Below, piece by piece: positions 35,801-49,300 of a DNA stretch of 64,000 nucleotides (the first letter of the stretch is position 1; each line of letters starts with the position of its first letter). Source of the DNA: Motacilla alba alba (Eukaryota > Chordata > Aves > Passeriformes > Motacillidae); the NCBI RefSeq assembly GCF_015832195.1, contig NC_052021.1:24596286-24660285 (forward strand). The letters run 5' to 3'. The notes beneath the pieces were generated by a model. It was given only the letters and a program-made list of their open reading frames with translations. It did no database searches and had not been told where the DNA came from. A program made the translations under genes and the position numbers.

Positions 35801-36370
35801 CCCAGTCTTTTGCCTCAGTGGAATTCTTGCTCTGAGGAGAATCTGAACTTTTATATCATAGGCTCAGAATAGGGTAGTGTGCCAAGAGCAAGGCGCAGTG
35901 GAGGCACTCTGGAGAATAACACCTGCTTGTTGGTGGCTTGCTGGCTGGCCTGGCTGCTGTGCTTGGTGGGAGAATGCTGGAATGCCAGGGAAGGTCGTTC
36001 TGGAAACAGGATTTCTTACAAGAGGATGCAGACAGGTTGGAGAAATCTCGTATCTGATGGCCGTTATCTTCTGGATATTGGGACAGCATCAAGATCTGAC
36101 AGTTGGAGCAAAAATTCTCAGTCAACTTTTGGTTCAAAACCAACTTCAGCTAAGAAAGGTTATTGTGTGGAGCAGTGTAGAGCCCTGTATTCAGTGTGCT
36201 GTTAGTGCCACTTCAGCCTGTGGCATGACAGTGACTCATCTCCCTTGAGAATCCATAACCAAGTGCAGAGCTTCCCAAAAACTGTCAAACTCAAAGGCTA
36301 GCACAGGGAGAGTGGGGAGGTGCCCTAACCCCTGCCAGATCAGGAAATGTTGAGACCTGGACAAACAGAA

Positions 36371-36541
36371 AGTAAAAATAAACCAAAACCAACCAACCAA
36401 CCAAAACAAACAAACAAAAAAACCCAACAAAAACAATCACAAAAAACCCCTAAAAAAACCAAAAAACAAAACCCAAAAAAACCCAAAAACCAAAAAAACA
36501 CCAAAACAAAACCCCAAAGAAACCCAAACAAATAAACCCCC
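36371..36541 (+). repeat. A/C-only low-complexity tract
   Basis: About 170 bp are almost entirely A and C, with one G near 36519 and a few T. It starts with CCAA and CAAA tandem units and degenerates into A-runs separated by CC, CCC or CCCC. The complementary strand is G/T-only and carries many GG to GGGG runs. Open frames through it (Lys/Asn/Thr/Pro/Gln on one strand, Phe/Gly/Leu/Val on the other) are by-products of composition, not genes. Confidence 0.9.
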
Positions 36542-39500
36542 ACTAAAATCTCTAACTTGTCAAATTTTAGGAAGTATTGAACACTCTCTTCTTTTTTTTT
36601 GCTTGTAGGAGGGGGTTTGTGTCATTGATGCTGTCTCAAATTGGCGACTGCCTACAATTGTCTTGCGCTTCTCTGTGACTGTTTGGATTCTACTGTACAC
36701 ACAGGGATCGAAGAGCTGCAAGTAGAGAAGACACTTAGCATTAAAGAGTCTCAGAGATGCTAGTTTAAACAGTTCTGATTTCCTTTGCTCTAGAAAATAG
36801 TGGTATAGTTATGTTCTTGCTGATTCATTATACTATTTCCTCAGAGGAAGACAATTTTCCCAATCTTTGATTCAGCAAGGAGTTTGATTATTGAATACTG
36901 AGACTTTCAGGGTTATAAGATGTGATCTTACAATGAGACTTGAGTGATTTAAAGAGTTACTGTTCCTTTAGCATAGTCAAGGTAAAGGATTTTTGCCTTT
37001 ACTCAGCATGAAGTCAAACAGGTTCTTGTGCTGGCTAATTAACACCTGAGAAATATTTAGCCACCTTTCCTTTGTGTTTTCCAAACTGATCTGTCAGACA
37101 CTGGTGGTCTCCAAAGTACAGTAACTGCTTGTAGATTCCTGCTAAACTCATTTAAATGGGTTTGTCAGTTTGATGTGGCTGCTTCTTGGTAACTCAGGGA
37201 GGTAAAGTTGAGAATGGTCCTTTCACTTCAAGTTTGGAAAGTGGTTTATTAGCTGAACATTAGGTGTGGGGAAAAATCGTGAGAGTGCTGTTTCCTCTGG
37301 AATGTGACAGCTGGTGGTAGTAGTGTCCTGAATTGCCTCTTCCTAGGGACTACAGCCTGAAACATGTTTGCAGTAAAATAAGAAAAGAAGAAATTTGTTT
37401 TGTTTGGGGAGTTTGGTGACTGGGAATCCTAAAAGCTGGATTTTATTGCCTACTTTTATTACTGTTAAACTAACTAATGCTTTGAGGGAAGTTAGAAAAC
37501 CTTAGTGTTCTAGGAAAAATTCTGTTGCCATCTTGGGAGTGTTCGATATTTCATCTTCTCTTTATTTTTGGCTGTGAAGATGTCTGCATAAGAATGAGAT
37601 ATCTTGCTTATGAGTCAATACTTGCTCCAACTACGGCCAGCTTAATCTCAGAGGTAAACAGCCTGAAGACTTGCTTCTTCAGGCTTTGTGAGAATAAACA
37701 TGATTAATAAAGGGGGCATAAACATGAGATTAAAAAAATTCCATGGAATGCACTGATATCCTTTATGGTGCTGTTAATACTAATTTTGCAAAAGGGTTAT
37801 TTCTGCATTACTGTGTGAAAATCTGAGCTCTGGGGAAACCCTGCTTTTAAGCTGCATGAGGACTTGCAGTACCTTCATTTCCCAGGTGGCACAGGGTTAG
37901 AGGCTGCACAGAGTTGATGTGACTTTGTCATGGTTTGAACATGCTTGGGTTTTGCAAAGTTCATGGAGATCCTGCCTGGAGCACTGTGCACGTTGGAAGC
38001 CTGAATCATTCAAGCTCTGAAGACTCAGCTGCATCATGCACTTTGCATTGTGCCATATGACAGTTGATTTCTCCTGGCAGCTGGCCGAGCACCAGGAGCT
38101 TACGTTTCAGCAGAAGGCTCACTGAATGAATGTGCTTCTGCAAAACACATTGAATTGGTGTCTTTTCTGTGGGAAATCTGTCAGAAACTTCTGAGCATCT
38201 GTAGTTGCAGCTTGCACGTGGGGTAGGGATTGCCTGGTGGTAGGAGTGGGTGGAAAAGAGACAATCACATCTTATCTCTTGTATGTTTCGATAATAGTTC
38301 TGGTTGAATCTCTAAGTATTGAATTCCTCTGTGCCAAACCATTGATATTGACAGGAGCCTTGTTAACCTTGACACTTGGTGGAATTAATGATTTGTAGAA
38401 ACTTAATGAGATGATTATTCAGTCCTGTAGATTGCTAGAGATTGCAGTGATTCTACTGACTGCTATAGCCAGCAGGTTCCCGCTTGGCTGTTGTGTCCAA
38501 GCACATCTGATTCCCCTTTGCTTGCACCAGTGCATTTAGGAGTGAGTGATACTGACATGTGCTGTACTCAGCATTATGTGCTAAGACTGTCGCCCTGTGG
38601 TCCTTTTGTTTCCTAAAGGTGACCTATCTTGTCCTATTTCCTAAGGTTCACACTCATCCCAGATGTAATAAACTACAGATGTTTTATTCTGATGAGCTGT
38701 CAATAAGAGGTATCACTGACATAAAGATGGTTAATAGCAGCAAGAGATGGAAAATGGAGATGAAAATAAAACGTTTTCAGGGAGCTTTTAGCAATTCTCT
38801 TGTGATCCTAAGTGTTGATCTTGACTGCATAGAAATGATAGCATGTACTGAGACACCTTTTCCTCCATGGGGAGAGTTGGAAATGCCCTCTCTGCAGGGT
38901 GAATCAGGAAGGAAGGCCTGAATCCTGGAGGCTAACATGAGATTCTTGTTTCCAGAGTCAGAAGGTGTGTGGTGAATTGGCTGTTGAAAGCTTGGCTGCT
39001 GTTTGAGCAACAGATCTGCACAGAGTTCTTTAGAGGCATATCAAAATCCTTCCTAAAGAGAGGTGGACAAATTCAGAATGACTGAAACTGTTTTTTATGT
39101 TGCTTTTGGAGGTTGTTTGTTTGGTTTGTTGTTGTTTTATTTTATTTTTTTAGGCTGTTACAAGACACACATGAGTGTACACATGCACACATACATAGAG
39201 TCCTTGGAACCCAGAGCCCTCTGCTTGGAGTGATGGTGCAGATGCCAAAGCCCAAGTGAAAAAGTCATTCTAGGCACCCATTGGTCACCACCTGATCCAT
39301 ACCTTGTGCTTTATTGATTCTCTCCTTTGGTGGTGGTTGAAGGGAGGGGATTTTATGGAAGATCTCAGCTCCTCCTCTGGGTCCCTGAAGCAGCTGGATC
39401 TTGGGAACATATTCCTGGGCACAGACTGGCTGGAGGCATGAACTGGTGATCTCTGCTTGCCTGGCTCTTCATTTCCCTGTGGAGTTACATGCTTTGAAGT

Positions 39501-42500
39501 GGGGATAAGGCTATGAGGCTGTGTCATTCCTGTCTGATGCAGTAATGGCAGAAAATGAGATTCCTGTATTGTTGGCGAGCTCCTTTTTGGGGAGCTGATG
39601 ACTGCCTGCCCTGTCCCATTCTCCCACAGCCCTTCATGCACACTCCTGACTGCACATTCCAATCCTTAGGAAGATGGTAAGGCATGAGGAAAAGTGATTA
39701 ATTTCCTGCCAGATGGGGAAGTTGTTTCTCCCAGACAACTTTGTAAAATCTTGCAGCCTCTGACTCTCCCCATGGTATCCAAAGCTTTGAGGGAATGGAG
39801 GCTTCCATTGGTGTGGATAGCATTGTATGTATGATGCCTTATGCTCTGAACCTGGAATGGGAGCAGCCAGGGACCCAAACTAGTTAATGAATGTTTGTGA
39901 GCAATTGTTTCTCTTGCTGTTGTGCTGTTATGCAGTCAGGAGCAGGTCTTGCCTCCTACTCAGCTTCCTCCTTTGGAAAAAGAATAAATGCAAATGGATT
40001 TTGTCTCCTTGCTGCTCATGGAAGTTGAGTGTTTTGGTGATGAGACATCAGCCATGTGTGATCTTGGGATTTCTGATTTTTAAGCTGTATAATTTCAAAA
40101 GAAGAAAGACACCTGTGGGAAGCTTTATGGTTTGCAATCCTTCTTACTGTGAAGAGGTTATAACTTTTTTCCTCTTTATATTGTCCTGCAGTTGATTATT
40201 GAGCCAGGTAGGGAGAATTTTCTGTGAGTTGTTCCTTTTTTTAACTTCTCTTTTTTTTTCTTCTCATTGAACATAAGCTCTTCTTCTACAAGGCAGGAGG
40301 GACTTTAAAAGACTGGATTGGTAAATATACACTTCTTTCACCAACCATTCATTATTCCCATGGCTTTATTTGCTGCTTCTTACATCTTTTTCTTAAATTC
40401 TTTGACCAATTCTACTAAAATTATTTTGGGGAAGAAAGTGTGAAGATATTAAGTTTCTTTGAAATGCCATAGCTTTTCTAGTGGGTTTTTTTTGGTGTGA
40501 TTTACTTTCTTTTTCTTTTTGTGTGTACTTTATTTATGGTTGTTTTCTTAAAAATAATATTTAACAAAGGTGTTCTTTTGTATTCAATTGTGGGGAACCA
40601 CTTTAGTTTTTCAGGTCTGGAATAAGAACAAAATGTTTAGATCAAAAGGGCAGAAATATGTTTGCTTTTGGTCAAAGGAATGTGCTATTAGAAAGATGTT
40701 TGGAAGAAAAATTATTGACAAAGCTCTAATATTTAGGTACTGAAAAGTTTCTAAGTGCTTCTTGTGCTTTATAACTCCTCCCATTTATTGATAACTTGAA
40801 CTTTCTCTAACCTTAGCTCTTCCAGCAGCTTGTCTGGCAGAACATTCTATGTTGAATCCCTTTTAGAAATCCTTCACATATAACTTAGGTTTGGGCAAAT
40901 ACATGTGTAATGCATTACAGCGAAGAACCTGAAAGCAGAATGAATAGTTCTGTCCCATTTTCACTCCATTATATTTGGCAGTGTCTCCAAGCCATGTATT
41001 TACTAAGCTTCAGCAAAACTTGGATTATTTGAATCTAGTGTTTATCTTGGAGTTTTTTTTCCATGGGCTTTGTAACTGTTGGTTACAAGGTGGTAACATG
41101 ACAGTAATAGCATTTCCATCCTGCAGAATAGTGCATTCAGGAATATTATAATCAATTTTGTAGAAGGCTTTGTGACAGGAACATTTCTTAAATGGAGGAG
41201 TTTAAAGATTGTAGCCACACTGTGGTTCCATCTGACTGTTTGTGTGCTGCCAGCTGAGGCTGTTGTCCTTGGCTGTGCTGCAGCCTGTTCCCATAGCCTC
41301 CCCTGGGCCAGCACTGCCAAGGAGCTGATCCATCAGGTGGAAGACTCAAAGACTCCAGCTTTGTCTGTGCAGTTTTCAGATATCTTTTCCTCCCCCAGAA
41401 TTCATCACCCATTTTATCAGGGTTGGCACAAGGTTTGCTGTGGGAATGAACAGCTGGGGGTGGTCAAGTGGCATATGACTACTGTTTCTGGCAGCAGCTT
41501 GGATCTGTGCTGCATCAGAGTGGTTGCATAACCAGCCCTTGGTTTATTTCTGCACTGACCAGCCATTTAGGCTGTCTAGTTATGGTGTAATGATATTTCA
41601 AAACTTATTCTCCCTGTCTGCCTTTATAGAACTATGTAGCCTATAGCTGCAATGCTTTTCCAACCAAAGCATCTCTGGATGAGATTGCCCTGGTGTTCCC
41701 CCCTGTCTCGGGGCATGCTATGTCTCAAAAGCTAGCATTCTCCTAGTGCTAGGTAGCCAAGAGCTAATGGGAATGGAGAAATGAGAAAAAGGAAACTGTT
41801 CCTGACACTTCAGGTTTCATTGGAGGCTGGAAGGATTGGAGTCTTTCAGGCCAAAATGCTGCTGCATTGTGTTCTGTATTTACTTGAAGTTTGGAGCACT
41901 CATCAAAATTGTTACGAGTAATTTTGAGGTCATTACTTGAATTTCTGGTCACCACAGGTAGTTTTTTTCATTACTCAGCCTGCCTGTCATGATCCAGAGC
42001 AGACTGAAAGGAAAACTAGTAAAACACTTGGGAGTTTGAGGGTAACAATTTATCATCTGTGGTGGTCAGAGCTGCTTAAGTGCAGATCAGCTCTTTAGAT
42101 TTCACTAAGTGTTGCTCTGGCTTCTGCTTGATGGCTGCAGATTTGCTTCTGCTTCTACTTTTTTGACATGTTTGTTAGGGCTGATGAGTTTCCTTTTGGT
42201 TTTTTTATGCCTTTTAAGGTATTTTTTGGCTTTCCCAACCTCCAGAGGATCTGCTTCCCGACCTTTCTTGGTCAGGAGGGTTATATGACTACTGTTATTT
42301 TAGCGGGACTTGGAACCAAATCCTAGTCCTACTTAGAGCTGTATGGCTGTCAGGTGGGAAAACTTGGTCTGAAAAGGTATAAATACTCTTCCCTTCTGTG
42401 TGTCAATAACTATAAAGTCCTTTCCAGGCTGACTAAATGTTCTGTATTTCAAGCAGTGCTGTGGAAACAGATCCATTTGGCATTATGCATTAGTTGGGTT

Positions 42501-43104
42501 ATTAACAGACGTGGGCTGTTGAATGCTAACTACATTTCCTACCAGTGAATCATGGGGGCCTTTAGCTCACTGCTTTGTTACTCATTTGGGATTTAAGGGT
42601 TGGTTATAAATATGGGGTCCAATACTAAATTGGTTCGTGAGTCTCCTAGGAGATGGGTGCCAGTGCTGGCATGCAGAGAGCAATTACTTGAAAAGCTTTA
42701 TTTTAGTTTCATCCTGCAGGAAGATGTTGCCCTGACTCTGATGTGGCTGCAGGTACTCATCAAACCTAGGTGCTTTATCCTGAGACAGGTAGTATTCGTG
42801 GCAGAACTGGGGTCAGTGACTGGAAGCTTTAGGAAGTTAGTTAATTAAAACACTTCCTTTACAAACTGTTTGGCAGCAGACTGACTACCAATGAATGAAC
42901 TGTATTGCACTAAACATGACTAAAAATTAAAGAAAAAACCTGTACCTCCTACTCACATGTCCATCCTTATATGTACAGGCTGATAAAAACCATACAAGAA
43001 AATAAAGGTTATGAGGGCACATTTGGAAGTCAGGCTTAATTTTGTTCAGCTGTGTTAACAAAACTGATTTTAATAATCTACTTCATGATTTGGGTTTGTG
43101 TTCC

Positions 43105-43146
43105 TTCTAAGAAGACTTGGGTTTCTTCTAAGAGGACTTGGTTTAG
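43105..43146 (+). repeat. 21-bp unit in two tandem copies
   Basis: TTCTAAGAAGACTTGGGTTTC is repeated once directly, with few changes, as TTCTAAGAGGACTTGG plus a diverged end. It is a simple local duplication. Confidence 0.85.
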
Positions 43147-43617
43147 GAAGGATTAGATGTAAAAAGGCTCAGAAACATGGAATAGGGAGTATGATGTTGA
43201 AATGCTTTGAGTGGCAAAGCTGTGTTAGAAGATTCCTGTGCTTTTTGAAATCCCAGTCTCTGGGTGTTGTTCCTCTCCGTTGTGGTAATGTCACTGCTTG
43301 TGGGACTGTAGTTGTCACGAATTGGTGACAATCAAAAGATCAAAAGCAAAACTAAAAAGGAGGGGAGGGTGAGTGGAACCTAAATCTGAACTTGTCCCCA
43401 GGAATGTCTGTGGGGATGGTAAGTTACCTTGAAGAGGGTGGGAGTGAACACAGTGGGAATCTCTTGAGTGAAATTTGCAGCCAGAGAGATTTCAAGGTGT
43501 AATTGTGCCCTTATGCATCCCCAAAGCTTTAGTGCTGCAGAGAAGCTGTGGTTCTTCAAGGGTCAGTTTTATTGTGTGACCTGGAAGTAGGAAGAGAGAA
43601 ATAGCAAATGTCTACCA

Positions 43618-43646
43618 AATTGTAGAAGTCGCCAATTGTAGAAGTC
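43618..43646 (+). repeat. Short two-copy repeat, period 16
   Basis: The 13-base word AATTGTAGAAGTC occurs at 43618 and again at 43634 with a three-base spacer. It is probably a slippage duplication. Confidence 0.85.
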
Positions 43647-46079
43647 TTTGTTGAACAATCTGAAATGCTACTCCATCCTCTGAGGGAGGTGTTTGGGGAA
43701 ATTTTGGGTTCAGGTAAGAAGGAGGCTTGCAGGTTTGATATGAGGGCCTCAGGAACCTCTGCCTTTTCTGTGCTGCTGGGACTGTCCTGGTACTTGCCTC
43801 TGAAGGCAAGGCAAATGAAGGGATGTGATCTTAAGGAACAGAAGTGGTGGTGTGACTTGGTGGCTGAGCAAAGTGTATGAACAAAGGATTTTCTTAAATG
43901 GGCAGGAGATGAATTTGGGTTTGTTTTTTTTTTTTCATCTGTGGAAAGGTGTTGGGGGTGATCTCCCATAATCATTAGGGATGGACTGGGGATATGGGAT
44001 GTTTCAGCAGCTGCAGGAGCAAAGGAAGGACTGGCTGTGTTCTCTGAGCTACCGAGTCCTTAGGCTTTCCCATCTCCTTTCTTAATTGATAGCGAGTTTG
44101 AGGACACTGGTCAATAGGAATCAGCAATTCTGTTTTTCCAATGGTGGAGAGCCCTGGGAGGGATATGAATCAGTGTGAGCTTTCCCTGAGAGGCCTGCAG
44201 TGGGGCTGGAACCTCAGAGTGCTCAGGAAAGCATCCTCTGTTGTTGAAGCTAAGGCAGCTTCATTTTTGTGGCATTTCTTTCGGGTATTGTCTTTCTGTG
44301 TATCTCCAGAGTGTGTTGTTGATATACATTGCAGTAACTCTCGTTAAAGTCAGAGACACCTTTAATAGAGATTCAAATTGCTCAACTGTGACATACAAAC
44401 TGCAACAGCAGCCCACAATAGATATGTTTATGTGACTAGAGCTATCTGACTAATTCATAGCAATTAACTTATTTTGTAAATTGAACATGTTTTTCTACTT
44501 GCATATTGTTCATTGGCAGTTTGGGATTTTTTTCAGGTTTACTCATTGCTCAAAATTATCTCCTGTGTATCTCCTATGACTCATTCTTTGTCCACGGCTG
44601 ACTCATGAACTCCTTCATACAAGCATTTAGTGTGCCAGTTGATTTGAATTAGCTTCATAGGTCATTTGGCATTGGTTTGGTGTCCAGTTGGAAAAGCCCA
44701 AATGGTGGGTTTGAGATCCTGGAGCAGAGGTCAGATCAATGGGACACAACTGAGCTCCAATATTTGTATAAATTTTCTCTTTCTGTGAATCTTTAGACAG
44801 AAGTATGCTCATAGAAAGTCTTTTAAGAAAGGTTACACCAAAAGATGCTGGAGTAAGACCAGGGCCAGATTGTAGGTTATCTGGGGAGATAGGATAATGC
44901 TGCTGAAGTAAATCTTTAGCAGTCTTTTTGTGGTAGGTTTTCTGATGGCTCATCAAGATTGGTAAAAACTGTTCTTCAGCAGCAGCTTATTCAACCTTCC
45001 CTTTTGCTGCCTGGGCAGGTCTGACTGTAGGCACAGGCATGGATGGGATGCTGTCAAGGTATGCCCCTGTTTTCACTTGGTACCTCTCATCTGAGTGTTC
45101 AGTGATGAATGATGTACATCCTCCCTGTGTGTGCTGCTGCTGAACTCTGGAGAGACAAGCACCAGTGTTTGCCAGAGCCAGGAGCTTCTCTGTCATCCTT
45201 CCTTCAGGGTGGGGTTATGCCTGTAGCAGAGAGCAGGATGTGTGAGATCTTCTCATTTGCTCCTCACTCAGCCTGGCAGTCTGCTCTGAAGGAGACGTAG
45301 CAGGTATGCTGTCATCTGCAAATCCAGCACTGGTTGGATTTCACATCTTGGCACATTAATTTGAAAATTATTTCAATCTATGTATATGTCTGTGGTTCTC
45401 AGGAACACTCTTTATTTTTGCTGAAATGCGGGTGTCCTTTGGCAGAGAGGCAGAACAAGCAGCTCAGAGATGGGAATGTGTAAGAGCTGCAGAAATGTTC
45501 CAGCTCTACTCTCAGTGCCTGTTTACTCATTTGTGACCTGTTTAACTGATTCATAGACTGACTGTGGGACAGGTCACCCACACCTTAGCAATTACAGCAT
45601 CCCAGCTAAAAAGTCTTCAGTCAGTACACTTGATTCTTTTTTTGTCTGGTGTTGGCAAAAATGCTTCTTGGCCTCTGACCCTGCTGAAGGTTCCTGCTGG
45701 TCCCACTGGGGTTGTGCCTTGTCTTGGCCCTGCCTGGCAGAGCCTTGCTCATGGATATTTGGAAGGAATTGTGTCTTGTGAAGAGGGAGGTGGCTGATAA
45801 TGGCTAAACCAACTGTGTTAGTGAGAATGAAATCCTCCCTGCTTGCAAACAGATCTGAAATACTTTATCAGTGTACTCTGGAATTGTAAGAGTGAGCCTA
45901 TTTCCAAAATGACAGGCAGTGGAGATGGCTTAGCATGGAGAAAAGGCTCATCCTTACCCTGTGTTGTAGGCTGAGCTTGCCTGGATCTGCAAGTTGCTGC
46001 TGGTGGCTTGCATGTTTTCATTAATCTCATCTGTCATGGATGCTGTAGGGGCAGTCTGGCAGGCAGGGGTTGGTTAAGC

Positions 46080-46320
46080 TATGTCAGAGCTTTTTATTAT
46101 TGAAAGCACGTTCAGTCTGTGGATGTTAGTCAAAGGTAAATTAGAATGCAATTGATATATGCATATAACATGCATATTAATTTTAAATGTGTTTATTGCA
46201 ATTAGTACTATTAAAATGAATGCCAGAGGAAACAGGGAATGATTAACCTCACATAAGCTTTGTTGTAATTTGTTTAAGAAGTTCAAATTTAAAATGAGGC
46301 AATCAAAATGTTGCTGGTTG
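46080..46320. promoter_or_regulatory. Candidate conserved element with paired POU-like sites
   Basis: This AT-rich unique block contains ATGCATAT at 46159-46166 and ATGCATATTAAT at 46170-46181. Both resemble octamer/POU-class sites, and their starts are 11 bp apart, about one helical turn. GCAATTAG and TTTATTG words lie downstream. POU factors are common regulators of neuronal genes, which would suit the host receptor. Function is inferred from motifs only. Confidence 0.3.
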
Positions 46321-49300
46321 ATAAGGGGGGAAGACAGAGGGGGATGTGTTTGAGCACAGTTTCCCAGTGAGTTTATACAGAGCCTTTGCCACTCCTCTGG
46401 CTTCCCTGGGAGACTCCTCCTCTGCTGTCTCTCTTGTTCCTGATTAAGGCTTTAAGTTTGAATCTGAAAGATTTATGGTGCAGCAGTTCTTCTTCTTTGT
46501 GACACTTTCTGCCTCTGTCATTTGCTCAGTCTGTTGTCTTTGTTTTAGAGGGTCTTTGTGGGGCTGGTGAGAGAAGCATCAGGGGTGTCCCACCAAGCCA
46601 AGTAGCCCTTGTGTTCAGAAGAACCCCAGAGGATGATGTCCTCCCTGGTCATATATGAATTTAGAGTCTCTGCAGGCAGTAAATACATGGCTGTGATCTC
46701 ATGTAGCAGGGCAAGAGGAGGCTGAAATGTTTGAAGCTTAGGCTGTGTCTGTTGGAACTGTTGGTTGGAGTATTCTGCTGGAAGTGAGAGTTGCCTCTGG
46801 TATCCCAGTAATTACATACTCAGACCTTGTGTTGATTATGTTATAAACGTTGTTTTCTCTCATGCAACTGGTGTTCCCCAGTAGGTGCTGTTCCAGGAAA
46901 ACAGATATGTGAGGCTTCCAGAGATGTGCTGAACAGAGCTAGGGCTTAGCCAGTGGGTGAATCCTGGAAAAGGAGCAGGAGACACTGGTGTGATTTCTCT
47001 CCCTGGGGATCTGTTTGGACTGTGATGTTAACTATGTCTTCTGTAAGCGTTAAAAGGGGTTGTTTCATCCCTTCTGTAGCCTGTGTGGTCTCACTTAACC
47101 CTAGGGATTCGGCAAAGAAAAGCCAAAGAGCTGATGTAGAGATCTAGCAGAAATTTGCCTCAAGACAAGTACTGTGGGTGACTCACTGCATCCCTCCTCT
47201 TCTCTGCCAGCCACTGCTGCCTACATAGATGCAATTCTGCTGATGTATTCTCATCCTGGTAAACTGAATTCATGGTGGAGATTGTTCTAGTCCACCTGGT
47301 TAATAATAAATACACTAATAAACCTCGTCACCATTTCAGCAATATTATGTAAGTAGATCAGGCTTTGTTCCATGAACAAAGAACAGATATGAGAGCAGAA
47401 ATGAAAGATACTGCATATTAGAGCCTTGGCTGCTGTGCAAAAGTAGGGTTGCAGTACAGCTGTGGTTCCTACTATTCAAGTGACATAACTTTGATGTTTC
47501 CTCCTTCTTTCATCAAGAACTTCTGGCTTCTATGAAGACTGATTCTGTATTTCTGGGTGTGCATGTCCTGTGCAGAGACCTAGTTATGGGAGAATTGGGA
47601 GCTGCTTGTCTATGTTGATGCTGTTATAGAGAGATCCTAGTGGAGTGATCCAGAAAAGATTTCTTTTACACAGATACACACCTGACCTACTGCAGACAAA
47701 GTGCATTTGGTGCCTGAGCTAGTGCCTCTGCAAAGTGCTCTGCACATGTGTGGATTGAGCCAGCTGTGGGGCTTTCTCTGCTGCACCTTTTCAGATTATG
47801 CAGCCGCATCCCAAACATAATGACCAGGCTTGTCCTCTTTCTGCTTCTCACCTCTGTAAAAGTGGTGCCAATCTCTGTGCAACTCTATGAAAGTTGAAAT
47901 GATGAGTACTCTAAGAAAGAAATGATGGGTAAGCATGTGCTTGTTTTTTCTGCTTAATTCTTCTGTCTGAAGGATGACTGAAAGACAGCTTGGAAGAAGG
48001 GTGTATTTTCTTTCATTTGCCTGTTGTTTTCATAAATAGAACACAGCCCTTCAACAAATTGAGAGAAGCCTTGAGAAATCATCCATGGGCTGTATCTTGG
48101 GTAAAGGGCCTTGGAATCCCTGCAGTTCAGTTAATCCAAGATCTTGGTGTTTGGTATTAGTTGGAGCTTCAGAAATACTCTTTGTCTTCTCTACAGCCTG
48201 TTGAAAGGAAAAGGCTGATTCATGTTTGGAGAAGAAATGTTTCAACTAGCCTGTCTCTACAAATTTCAAAGGTGGACATGTTCTTCAGCATTTGCCAACA
48301 TGATATCCCTGTGAGAGGGGCCAGGGCTTTACTCTGATTTCTGCCTCTGCTGCAGAGTGTTTAAGCTTTATTGTAGTCTAAAAGGAGTGACAGCATGTGG
48401 CTTTATTAGAGCCTGCTGTTCCTGATTACATGACGATATGCCCCTGTCTCTGTTTTGGTCACAAGCTGTGATACCTTTGGTTTTGCTAGGGGCAGCTCGT
48501 TGGGAGTACATTTTGCTTCCCAGACAGTGTAAATAGTTTTGTGGCCAGCACTGTAGCTGTATGAACTTAATGGCTGTCCTAGTTTTGGAAGATATTCATG
48601 TATAATGGCCAGCCTTCCAGACATCAGCCACTAATAATAACAAGTCATGTAGGAAAAACCAATGTGTAGGAAATCCATTTGATAATGACTGCACGATGCT
48701 GTTGCAAAACATCACTTTCCCAAATAACACTTGTCTGCTTCTTATCCATCATTTTCCTTCAGCATCCCAGGAGATTTGCTTTCTCCATCCTGGGGCTTCC
48801 TTGGCATATTCATTTTCCAGGGAGATAACAGAGGTCATTCAATACAAGACCCTTGAACCAATTTTTCTGAATCTGCTGAGGACACTGCCTATGACTCATG
48901 GATAAGCAGTTGTAAATCTGCTGGCTTTTTGGGATTTTTGGGGGAGAGGCAGTTGTAGGTGTGTGCGGTTCCTTTGCTGCATTAAGCTTCCTCAGCAGCT
49001 GTGGCACTTACACCTGTGTAAATAGATGCGTGTGCCCAGTTTTGAGACCTGTGCTCTGGTGCTTGATGTTTAGGCTCTGAGAGAGGCTCACCTAATTTAA
49101 CTGGCAAGGTGTAACCTTCTGTGTGCTTCAGAATGGTCTGTGGCTGGGTCAGGATATGAACTGTTGTCCACAGACTCTGAGTGCTACACAGAAGCCAGGG
49201 ATGGATCTGTTGTTTTTTGAACATCAGCCTGTGTCTGGCACTTTCCCAGGGAGATAACTTATTTTTATGTTTATAGGGTATACTAATCCTTTTTGCTACT

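Larger units (their letters stand above)
18341..36370 (+). other. Intron 1, middle part A
   Basis: This long non-coding stretch has no recognisable exon. It holds a T-rich run near 19430-19452, a possible old palindromic repeat (25084-25147), a MIR-like relic (26445-26535), AT-rich possible regulatory blocks (21520-21800 and 26920-27175), a 20-bp two-copy duplication (28124-28163) and a TA/CA microsatellite (32845-32886). Between about 30890 and 31600 the DNA is notably AT-rich and low in CpG. Open frames are short and lack coding character. Confidence 0.65.

Noticed and set aside
36347..36535. Lys/Asn/Pro/Gln-rich frame and its Phe/Gly-rich opposite as peptides
   Set aside because: Both are direct products of the A/C-only tract.
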